A stretch of DNA of 14,651 bases, from the NCBI GenBank assembly GCA_039188505.1, contig JBCCZC010000107.1, forward strand, positions 1 through 14,651. Direction: 5' to 3'. Shown piece after piece: positions 8,384-13,729 of the stretch; within the stretch, counting starts at the first letter, position 1; each line of letters opens with the position of its first letter. The notes beneath the pieces are model-generated. The model had not been told where the DNA came from. It did not search any database and saw only the letters and a list, made by a program, of their open reading frames with translations. The DNA is from JBCCZC01 sp039188505. Lineage in GTDB: Bacteria; Pseudomonadota; Gammaproteobacteria; Xanthomonadales; SZUA-38. The position numbers and the translations under genes were made by a program.

Positions 8384-9765
8384 TCACCGGTAATCGCCTG
8401 CTGCTCGCGATCGCGGCCGCCACGGTACCCTCCCTCGCTGCCGGCGGCGGCTTTACCTCCGCGGATTTCCCGCTGTTCGGGCCGATCGAACCGAACAACG
8501 TCTCGCACCCGATGGGCTACAACGTCCAATCCGGCAATCCCGCGAACCTTACGGTCAATGTCTGTATCGTCCCAGGTTCGACCGACGCAGCCGCGCTCCG
8601 GGTGCCCATCGAGAATGTCGTCGACACCTTCAACAACATGGTCCCGGTGCCGGTCAATATCCGGACGGCGTCGAGCTTCAGCACCGCCTTCGACTTCGAG
8701 TCCGTGGCGCTGCACGAGGTCGGGCACTGCCTCGGCTTGAATCACCCGAACGCCGCTGGCGAATCACCGGGGACGACCGAGCAGCGCGAAAGCACCAAGG
8801 CGATTCCGGGCAGCAACGGCGTGCTGAACTACAACACCGGTGCGGACGGCCTGTTCGGTTCGCCGGACGACCTCCGCGGCGACGACGTGAACATCCACTA
8901 CTTCGAGCCGGGGGTGAACAATCCCTTCCGCATCATGCGAGAGGTGGACGCGACCAACTATTCGATCGAGCTGGCGGATCTGCCCAACGGCGACAGCTAC
9001 GCGGCGAACGCCGAACGGGAGGTGGGGGCGAGCGCCCGTTTCAATGTCGCGCCCGACGACTGCGCCGGCGGCTTCTTCGCGGCCAACCAGCGCTGCGCCG
9101 AAGCGGTCATGCAGCAGGGGACCTCCAACGCCGAGATCCAGCGTGCCCTCGGCCCCGACGACGTCGCTACGCTGCTCTACGCCCGCAGCGGCGTCGACCG
9201 GATCGCGGGTACCGGCGATGACTACACGCCGACGCTGGTTTACCGCGGCATCACGGCCAGCAACTGCGACATCAACGTCTCGCTGAACAGTGCCGAGACC
9301 GGTTTCGGCGTGTGCCGGACAAGCTTCAACAGCGCATCGGCCAACTTCAATGACGCCGCGGATGCGATCGCGTTCATTCGCTCCGACGCCTTCTTCAGCG
9401 AGACGACGAACTGGGAATTCTCGACCGTGCGCATCCCGATGCCGGCGGCCGATGGCGCGACTGTGGCGCCGGGCGAGACGACCGTCGTGAGCGCGTCGGT
9501 GCTGGCGAACGACGTGAACCAGGAGGGCTCGGGGTCGCTCGAAGTGACCACGATGAGCCTCGGCGGCCCGTTCGCCGGCACCGTCGATATCGAAAGCAAC
9601 GGAACGTTCAGCTACACGAACACGGATGCGGGCGCCACGAGCGATCTGTTCGTGTACGAGGTCTGTGTGGCCGGCACGGTCGCCTGCGCCCACCAGATCG
9701 TGGAGCTGACGATCGATGCCGACGTGCTTGACCTCGTGTTCCGCGACGGCTTCGAGCGGCGATAA
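8380..9765 (+). CDS. secreted metzincin-like zinc metalloprotease with C-terminal Ig/cadherin-like domain
   Basis: A 461-residue exported protein. A signal peptide lies at 1-21 (NRLLLAIAAATVPSLAAGG). The catalytic zinc site is HEVGHCLGLNH at residues 112-122, a full HExxHxxGxxH with Glu113 as general base; Met186 in RIM may supply the Met-turn. Around it are GADGLFGSPDDLRGDDVN and SGVDRIAGTGDD, Asp/Gly-rich turns that may bind calcium. Residues 359-450 form a beta domain with the VLANDV and NGTFSYTNT motifs of bacterial Ig/cadherin-like (VCBS-type) modules. The protein ends VFRDGFERR; from memory this DGFE tail recurs on secreted proteins of Xanthomonadales-like bacteria. The start overlaps the preceding stop (ATGA) and has GGGGGG a few bases upstream. 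The exact metzincin subfamily and substrate are not determined. Confidence 0.88.
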   Translation: MITGNRLLLAIAAATVPSLAAGGGFTSADFPLFGPIEPNNVSHPMGYNVQSGNPANLTVNVCIVPGSTDAAALRVPIENVVDTFNNMVPVPVNIRTASSFSTAFDFESVALHEVGHCLGLNHPNAAGESPGTTEQRESTKAIPGSNGVLNYNTGADGLFGSPDDLRGDDVNIHYFEPGVNNPFRIMREVDATNYSIELADLPNGDSYAANAEREVGASARFNVAPDDCAGGFFAANQRCAEAVMQQGTSNAEIQRALGPDDVATLLYARSGVDRIAGTGDDYTPTLVYRGITASNCDINVSLNSAETGFGVCRTSFNSASANFNDAADAIAFIRSDAFFSETTNWEFSTVRIPMPAADGATVAPGETTVVSASVLANDVNQEGSGSLEVTTMSLGGPFAGTVDIESNGTFSYTNTDAGATSDLFVYEVCVAGTVACAHQIVELTIDADVLDLVFRDGFERR

Positions 9766-9787
9766 GCCGCGGGCAGTCGCGGATCCG

Positions 9788-10042
9788 TCAGTCCGGGTAG
9801 CGCTTCATCACCGCCTGGCAGCGACCGCCCTTCGGGTCGTCGTGGCAGGGCTTGAACTCGAGGTTGCAGGCGACGCGCGCCTGGGTGCGCGCATCGGCCG
9901 GGAGCTTCGAGCCCTTCCCCTTGCCTGTGGCCTGCTGCGACGCCTTCTTCTCCACGCAGCGAGCCATCGCCTGATCGACCGGGCCCGCCACAGCGGACAG
10001 GCCCAGGCCAACCCCGAGAATAAGAACGTACAGTCGGGTCAT
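9788..10042 (-). CDS. small exported protein with four cysteines, 84 aa, unknown
   Basis: The ATG at 10042-10040 has a G-run (GGGGGG) about 13 bases upstream on the minus strand. Residues 1-20 look like a signal peptide (MTRLYVLILGVGLGLSAVAG). The mature part is short and basic with a Lys/Gly-rich linker (TGKGKGSKLP) and four Cys (29, 59, 66, 75), enough for two disulfides. No family is recognised. It lies 70 bases downstream of the redoxin gene in the same direction and may be the last gene of that operon, in which case a disulfide-bearing exported protein would be a plausible client. It converges with the metalloprotease gene, with only 22 bases between the stops and no good terminator. Confidence 0.7.
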   Translation of the reverse strand: MTRLYVLILGVGLGLSAVAGPVDQAMARCVEKKASQQATGKGKGSKLPADARTQARVACNLEFKPCHDDPKGGRCQAVMKRYPD

Positions 10043-10112
10043 GGCGCCGTTTCCCCCCGCGAATGGACAGGGTCATCGTGCGCCAGCGTGGACGCGTCTG
10101 CAAATCCTCTGC

Positions 10113-10646
10113 TCAGACCACGGCGCAGGCGCCGTCCGTGCAGCGCCCATCGGCGGTGGCGTCGGGAGCGGCCGGACTTGCCACCAGCGGCGACGCTTCG
10201 CCGATCAGCGCCATCAGTTCGGCGCCGAGCTGCAGGTCCGGCACCGCGCCGAAGTGTTGCTGGCGCAGCACGCCGCCGCGGTCGAAGAGCAGCAGCGAGG
10301 GCGTCCCCCGGAGCCGGTACCGCGCCATGGTCTTCGGAATCCCGGTGCCGTCGGGTTCGTCGATCGCGATCGGAAAGTCCAGCCGGTACTCGAGCACGAA
10401 CGCCTCGAGCGCGACGCGTGTCTGGGCTGCATGATGCTCGAAGACGCTGTGCAGGCCGAGAACCTGCACGTCGTCGCGGGGAAACAGCTCGTGGATCCGG
10501 TCCGCCTGCGGCAGACCATGGCTGACGCAGCCGGGGCAGAGCATCTGGAAGGCCTCGACGACGACGACCTTGCCGCGCAGTTCCGCGAGCGTGAGCGGCG
10601 GGCTGTTGAGCCAGCCGGAAACCTGGAGTTCGGGTGCAGTGTTCAT
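10113..10646 (-). CDS. TlpA/AhpC-type redoxin (thioredoxin-fold oxidoreductase)
   Basis: A 177-residue thioredoxin-fold protein without a visible signal peptide, so probably cytoplasmic. The redox pair is Cys37-Pro-Gly-Cys40 in VVVEAFQMLCPGC, preceded by the LAELRGKVVVV strand typical of TlpA/redoxin proteins. The cis-proline loop is GTPS at 114-117 (Pro116). An unusual tail adds two more Cys, 169 and 174 (RCTDGACAVV), which could bind a metal or act as a resolving pair. ATG 10646 has GAGGAG seven bases upstream. It follows the protoglobin gene after 49 bases, a gap holding an 11-bp hairpin. Its partner is unknown; reduction of the neighbouring proteins or of peroxides is possible. Confidence 0.88.
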   Translation of the reverse strand: MNTAPELQVSGWLNSPPLTLAELRGKVVVVEAFQMLCPGCVSHGLPQADRIHELFPRDDVQVLGLHSVFEHHAAQTRVALEAFVLEYRLDFPIAIDEPDGTGIPKTMARYRLRGTPSLLLFDRGGVLRQQHFGAVPDLQLGAELMALIGEASPLVASPAAPDATADGRCTDGACAVV

Positions 10647-10662
10647 GAATCATCTCCTCGTT

Positions 10663-10689
10663 CGAGGCGGGGCGCTGAGCCCCGCCTCG
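10663..10689 (-). promoter_or_regulatory. 11-bp hairpin between protoglobin and redoxin genes
   Basis: A perfect stem CGAGGCGGGGC / GCCCCGCCTCG with a five-base loop occupies most of the 49-base gap. On the minus strand no T-tract follows; instead the redoxin Shine-Dalgarno (GAGGAG) comes three bases after the stem. It is better read as an mRNA-processing or stability element, or a partial attenuator setting expression ratios, than as a full terminator. Confidence 0.55.
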
Positions 10690-10695
10690 GGACTT

Positions 10696-11343
10696 TCAGA
10701 AATCACCATCGATGATGTACGGGTGGGACCAGAGGATGACCTGCAGCAGGACCGCCTTGAGCCACGCCTGGTGCATCGCGTTCACGTCCTCGGGCGAGGC
10801 GCCGCCGCGCTCTAGGAACGGCTTCAGCGTCGCGGTCACCGGATACGTCAGCGCCACGACGTAGCGGAACGGGATGTGGTTCGGCCCCGTCACGCCGTCG
10901 GTCACGTTCTTCGAAACCCGGTGGTGGCGACGGCCGATCTCATACTGGTAGTCGAGCCAGGCCTGATCGTAGTTCGCGTCCGCCGTATCGAGAATCCACT
11001 GCCGGAATCGGGCTCGAACGCGGGCGAGGTACTCGCCATCCGCTGCGCCCGCGGCGTCGTGGAAGTAATACAGCAGGTGCGGGTTGGCGCCGACGAAGCC
11101 GTACCAGGTATCGAGGATCTCGTCCGCATGCGGCTCGAGCACCGCGCGACTGCGACGCAGCCAACCGATGTCTTCGTCGGTCAGGAGCAGCGTGGCGCGC
11201 AGCCCATCGAGGTCATCGATGGTGAAGGGCGCCGTGGCAAGCTCGGACGCGCCGTGCGTATAGCCGGCCGCTTTCGCCGCGAGCGCACCCGCGACCGGGA
11301 GCCCGATGGCCAGCGTGAGAACGAGCAGTCTTCTGCCAAGCAT
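10696..11343 (-). CDS. exported protoglobin (single-domain haem protein)
   Basis: A 215-residue protein. Residues 27-215 match a full-length protoglobin, the single-domain relative of globin-coupled sensors: YTHGASEL...PFTIDDL at the N-terminus, the distal pair Trp80-Tyr81 in DTWYGFVG (equivalent to the B-helix Trp-Tyr of Methanosarcina protoglobin), HLLYYFHD, and YQYEIGRRHHR with His140 as likely proximal haem ligand. NHIPFRYVVAL, YPVTATLKPFL and the final GDF also fit. Ahead of this lies a signal peptide (MLGRRLLVLTLAIGLPVAGALA, possible cut near ALAAKA), so the haem domain would be periplasmic or membrane-tethered, which I believe is unusual. No sensor output domain follows. The start is 4 bases after the glutaredoxin-like stop, with GAGG just upstream. 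Protoglobins bind O2, CO and NO; NO/O2 scavenging, nitrite chemistry or sensing are possible roles. Confidence 0.9.
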   Translation of the reverse strand: MLGRRLLVLTLAIGLPVAGALAAKAAGYTHGASELATAPFTIDDLDGLRATLLLTDEDIGWLRRSRAVLEPHADEILDTWYGFVGANPHLLYYFHDAAGAADGEYLARVRARFRQWILDTADANYDQAWLDYQYEIGRRHHRVSKNVTDGVTGPNHIPFRYVVALTYPVTATLKPFLERGGASPEDVNAMHQAWLKAVLLQVILWSHPYIIDGDF

Positions 11344-11347
11344 GACC

Positions 11348-11590
11348 TCACCCCCCCTGCTCGACGGCGTCGAGGCTGGCGCCGTAGTTGATATGGAGGG
11401 CGTGGCCGTTGGTCACGAGCGCCGGGACCGACCGAACCCCCGCGTCGCGGGCCTCCTGGAGGCGGCCCGGGTCCGAGCCAAGGTGGACCACCTCGACGGC
11501 TACGGCCGGGTCGATGAGATCGAGCAGCTGCTGTTCCGCGCTGACGCAGATGGGGCAGCCCGCGTGGTAAAACCGTGCTGTGTGTGCCAT
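11348..11590 (-). CDS. glutaredoxin/thioredoxin-like protein, 80 aa
   Basis: A minimal thioredoxin-fold protein: strand ARFYHAGCPIC with redox pair Cys12-Pro-Ile-Cys15, a helix, the strand VAVEVVHLG, and the cis-proline loop RSVPALV (Pro56), in the order of glutaredoxin-like proteins. No signal peptide, so cytoplasmic. ATG 11590 has GGAG about 10 bases upstream. It is the first gene after the marR terminator and ends 4 bases before the protoglobin start, so they are co-transcribed. The CPIC pair and small size resemble glutaredoxin-family members that reduce protein or small-molecule disulfides; the specific partner is unknown. Confidence 0.88.
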   Translation of the reverse strand: MAHTARFYHAGCPICVSAEQQLLDLIDPAVAVEVVHLGSDPGRLQEARDAGVRSVPALVTNGHALHINYGASLDAVEQGG

Positions 11591-11634
11591 GGTGAACGTG
11601 TCTCCTGTCTCTAGCCAGGTGGGTTGACGAACAA

Positions 11635-11668
11635 GAACGCCCTGACCGTTGCCGCGGTCGGGGCGTTC
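11635..11668 (-). terminator. intrinsic terminator of the MarR gene
   Basis: On the minus strand a 14-bp stem with one mismatch (CGGTC[A/G]GGGCGTTC arms, six-base loop) starts 12 bases after the marR stop and is followed by TTGTTC. An A-rich stretch on the other side (GGAAAAGC) fits a bidirectional terminator. It separates marR from the glutaredoxin-protoglobin operon. Confidence 0.7.
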
Positions 11669-11679
11669 GCTTTTCCGGC

Positions 11680-12303
11680 TCAGGTCACCATCGACAGCCG
11701 CTGCCAGGCAGCGGCGGCCTCCGGTTCCCCGGCCGGATCGTGATCGCCGCAGTCGAGGCGCAGCTGCGCATCACCGAAGGCGGCGTTCACGAAATCGCAG
11801 TGATGGGGCGCCTGTGCGTCCCCATGCACGTTCGGACGGAAATGCCGGCAGGTCACGCAGAGCCGCTGCACCGGGATGGCCCCGGTGAGCTGGAGCCTGC
11901 GGATGACGCCGGTCAGCGTTCGGAGGAGCGCGGCCCGCTCCACCTCATCGAGCTCTTCGAGCGCTTCCTCGAGCGCGGCGGGCACACCCCGCAGCTGCTC
12001 CGCGGCCGCCCTACCCTCGCCGGTCAGTCGGACGATGAAGGCGCGCCCGTCCTGCGGATCACGCACCTTCTCGAGCAGCCCACGCCGCTCGAGCGTCGCG
12101 ACCGCGTCGCTAGCGGTCGGCTGACGGACGCCGAGAAGCTCGGCGAGCGCGGTCACCCGCAGCCCCGAGCGCGTCAGCAGGAGGCCGAGGATCCGCGCCT
12201 GGGTCTCCGTGATGCCGAGCGCTTCACCCGCCGCCCAGAGGTCGCCGCGCAGCAGCGTGGCGATGCGCAGGAAACCGGCCGTGATCTGTTCCGTAGGATT
12301 CAT
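11680..12303 (-). CDS. MarR-family transcriptional regulator with C-terminal Cys/His cluster
   Basis: A 207-residue protein starting at ATG 12303 (MNPTEQITAG); the frame is open further upstream, but that extension runs through the promoter. Residues about 31-100 form the winged helix-turn-helix (ITETQARILGLLLTR..., ELLGVRQPTASDAVATLERRGL, wing DPQDGRAFIVRLTGEG). Beyond the C-terminal dimer helices is an extra module with Cys149-x2-Cys152, His160, His167-His168-Cys169 and Cys185, plus His188. Four Cys in a CX2C-X16-C-X15-C pattern suggest a zinc or iron-sulfur site, hence a metal, NO or redox signal. I recall the same tail in other proteobacterial MarR proteins. The promoter carries a palindrome between -35 and -10, which fits autorepression. 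It lies just upstream of the thiol/protoglobin operon and divergent from a small exported protein gene. Confidence 0.9.
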   Translation of the reverse strand: MNPTEQITAGFLRIATLLRGDLWAAGEALGITETQARILGLLLTRSGLRVTALAELLGVRQPTASDAVATLERRGLLEKVRDPQDGRAFIVRLTGEGRAAAEQLRGVPAALEEALEELDEVERAALLRTLTGVIRRLQLTGAIPVQRLCVTCRHFRPNVHGDAQAPHHCDFVNAAFGDAQLRLDCGDHDPAGEPEAAAAWQRLSMVT

Positions 12304-12310
12304 GGGCGAG

Positions 12311-12339
12311 ATAATACATAGGATAACTATATTAATCAA
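12311..12339 (-). promoter_or_regulatory. marR promoter with overlapping operator; transcript predicted leaderless
   Basis: On the minus strand TTGATT (12339-12334), a 17-base spacer, then TATTAT (12316-12311; 5 of 6 matches). The -10 ends 8 bases from the ATG, so transcription would begin at or within a few bases of the start codon, and no Shine-Dalgarno is present. The spacer is filled by an imperfect palindrome, plus-strand ACATAG-GATAA-CTATAT (12316-12332), a plausible MarR site. This AT-rich block stands out sharply from the GC-rich surroundings and could also serve the divergent gene. Confidence 0.65.
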
Positions 12340-12381
12340 TCGCGTTTTCGCTGGCGGGTTTCGCCAGGCCTCTGCGTGACA

Positions 12382-12418
12382 TCCTCCGGCGGCCATCCAC
12401 GGCCGCGATCAAGGAGGA
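12382..12418 (+). promoter_or_regulatory. predicted SD-sequestering leader structure of the 106-aa gene
   Basis: TCCTCC (12382-12387) is fully complementary to GGAGGA (12413-12418), the core of the ribosome binding site. Between them GCGGCC (12389-12394) pairs perfectly with GGCCGC (12401-12406). Folding together, the two stems would hide the Shine-Dalgarno, seven bases and less before the ATG at 12427. A further perfect stem CTGGCG/CGCCAG lies at 12351-12367. This suggests translational control; what opens the structure is unknown. Confidence 0.5.
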
Positions 12419-12426
12419 GAAGACAC

Positions 12427-12747
12427 ATGAAACTGTTACTGATGTTCGCCCTGGCTCTTGCGGCGAAACCGGCCACGGACGCGCCGTTCGAGCTGCCGAC
12501 CATGCGAATCGAAGCTCGCGCGCACGCGCTCGAGATCGACATCGACACGCTCACCAAGGACCTGCTGGCGCTGAATGATCGCCTGGCCGCACGACGAGCG
12601 GCGCTCGCCGCGTGCATGGCCGCGGCGCGGGACGCCGACGAGGCCACGCGCTGTGACGTCAACGACGATGAGCGCCGGCGCGTGGTGGCCCTCGCCAACC
12701 TGAGAACCCGCAATGGCAAACTCCTGTCAGACGCGCGACGTCGCTGA
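12427..12747 (+). CDS. small exported helical protein, 106 aa, unknown
   Basis: ATG 12427 has a very strong ribosome binding site (AAGGAGGAG, 12411-12419). The N-terminus MKLLLMFALALAAKPATDA looks like a short signal peptide. The rest is almost entirely charged, Ala/Leu/Arg-rich helix (RIEARAHALEIDIDTLTKDL, LNDRLAARRAALAACMAAAR), probably coiled coil or a helical hairpin, with two Cys (in AACMA and RCDV) that could form one disulfide. No family is recognised. It is divergent from marR and shares the AT-rich upstream region, so regulation by MarR is possible. A strong terminator follows 17 bases after the stop, so it is a one-gene unit. Confidence 0.72.
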   Translation: MKLLLMFALALAAKPATDAPFELPTMRIEARAHALEIDIDTLTKDLLALNDRLAARRAALAACMAAARDADEATRCDVNDDERRRVVALANLRTRNGKLLSDARRR

Positions 12748-12763
12748 GGCCCTCCCGCGGAGT

Positions 12764-12796
12764 GGCGCTGCCGGCTCGCGTCGGCAGCGCCGTTTC
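12764..12796 (+). terminator. intrinsic terminator after the 106-aa gene
   Basis: Perfect 10-bp stem GGCGCTGCCG (12764-12773) / CGGCAGCGCC (12782-12791), an eight-base loop, then GTTTCC. The T-tract is short and interrupted, but the position 17 bases after the stop fits. It separates this gene from the sigma factor. Confidence 0.65.
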
Positions 12797-12865
12797 CATT
12801 TCCGGGGCGGCCCACCCTGGCGCCACGTGCTAGCCTCTACGGAATCCCCGAGCCAGGAGCGGCGC

Positions 12866-13441
12866 ATGGAGGCCCCCGACGCCGGCGACATCACCCAGGC
12901 CCTGCGCGCAAGCCTCGACGGCGACAGCGACGCGGTCGAGAACCTCTATGGTCTCGTGTACGCAGACCTCAAGCGACTCGCGGGCTTTCAGCATCGCCGT
13001 TCGCCGGACGCGGTGACGCTCACCCCGACAGGGCTCGTCAACGAAGCCTTCCTGAGGCTCGTCAACTACAGCAATGCCGACTGGGGCGATCGCAATCACT
13101 TCTTCGCCGTTGCCAGCAAGGCCATGCGCCAGGTAGTCGTCGACGAGTGCCGCCGGCGCCTCGCCGAGAAGCGCGGCGGTGGCGCCGTGCATGAAGACAT
13201 CGACGCGATCGAGGTTCCGATCGAACGTCGGGCCGAAGCGGTGCTCGCCGTCAACGAGGCGCTCGATGAGCTGCGCACGGAAAACGAGAAGCTCGCGGGG
13301 GTGGTGGAGTGCCGCTTCTTTGCCGGTCTCACCGAGGAAGAGACGGCGCAGGCGACCGGCCTGTCGCTGCGATCCGTACAGCGTTACTGGCAGCAGGCTC
13401 GCGGCCTGCTGCGCGAACGGCTCGAGGACGACTTCGGCTGA
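12866..13441 (+). CDS. ECF sigma factor (sigma-70 family, region 2 + region 4)
   Basis: A 191-residue ECF-type sigma factor. ATG 12866 is chosen because AGGAG ends six bases upstream and MEAPDAGDITQALRASLDGD gives the usual N-terminus; an earlier in-frame ATG at 12713 would overlap the previous gene and its terminator. Region 2 covers about 21-95 (LYGLVYADLKRLAG, LTPTGLVNEAFLRLV, NHFFAVASKAMRQVVVDECRRR), with an EKRGGG linker; region 4 covers about 130-188 with the helix-turn-helix EETAQATGLSLRSVQRYWQQAR. The sequence resembles the ECF group often encoded beside Ser/Thr kinases with TPR repeats (the TIGR02999-type group, from memory). No anti-sigma gene is adjacent; the neighbouring TPR gene is convergent instead of co-directional. 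Role: directs RNA polymerase to an unknown regulon. Confidence 0.92.
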   Translation: MEAPDAGDITQALRASLDGDSDAVENLYGLVYADLKRLAGFQHRRSPDAVTLTPTGLVNEAFLRLVNYSNADWGDRNHFFAVASKAMRQVVVDECRRRLAEKRGGGAVHEDIDAIEVPIERRAEAVLAVNEALDELRTENEKLAGVVECRFFAGLTEEETAQATGLSLRSVQRYWQQARGLLRERLEDDFG

Positions 13442-13729
13442 GGGCGGGTTCAGGGCCCGCCAGCGCGATACTTGCGTCAGCCAGGGCCATCAATAGCTGG
13501 CTCGGTACAGCGCGTTACGCGCCGCTGAACTCTCGCCGCCGCTGACCGCGCATCTCGCTTGAGCGACCTCAACCCCTGGCGATCACTCCCCGATCATCCC
13601 TTCGCTGGCGCTTCAATGGCTGTGCGAAACGGCACCCATACCGTTTGCTGCACCAGGGATTTCGCGCGATCGAACGAGCTGCCCTCGCCAGCAACGCCGA
13701 GAAGTCGAGCGGCCGATGGAGCAGCCGGG
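13442..13729. other. convergent intergenic region between sigma factor and TPR gene
   Basis: This 288-base stretch holds no gene I can support; short open frames here have no family resemblance or ribosome binding site. A six-bp stem GGCGGG/CCCGCC (13443-13461) follows the sigma stop at once, and AAACGG/CCGTTT (13627-13646) lies nearer the TPR stop; neither has a T-tract. Either could be a weak terminator. Confidence 0.35.

Noticed and set aside
8764..9693. 309-codon minus-strand open frame opposite the protease
   Set aside because: It is a mirror of the HExxHxxGxxH protease frame, with no motif of its own.
9766..9787. Bidirectional terminator between the protease and the 84-aa gene
   Set aside because: The only stem (CCGCG/CGCGG) is five base pairs with no T-tract on either strand.
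10041..10715. Plus-strand open frame across the redoxin gene
   Set aside because: The minus strand shows CPGC and GTPS motifs with a proper ribosome binding site; the plus-strand product has no family features.
10696..11343. Globin-coupled sensor (globin plus signalling output)
   Set aside because: The protein ends with the globin fold at GDF; no methyl-accepting, GGDEF or kinase domain follows in any frame.
12790..12865. Autoregulatory ECF promoter before the sigma gene
   Set aside because: No AAC-type -35 or matching -10 is visible; TAGCCT matches the housekeeping -10 at only three positions.
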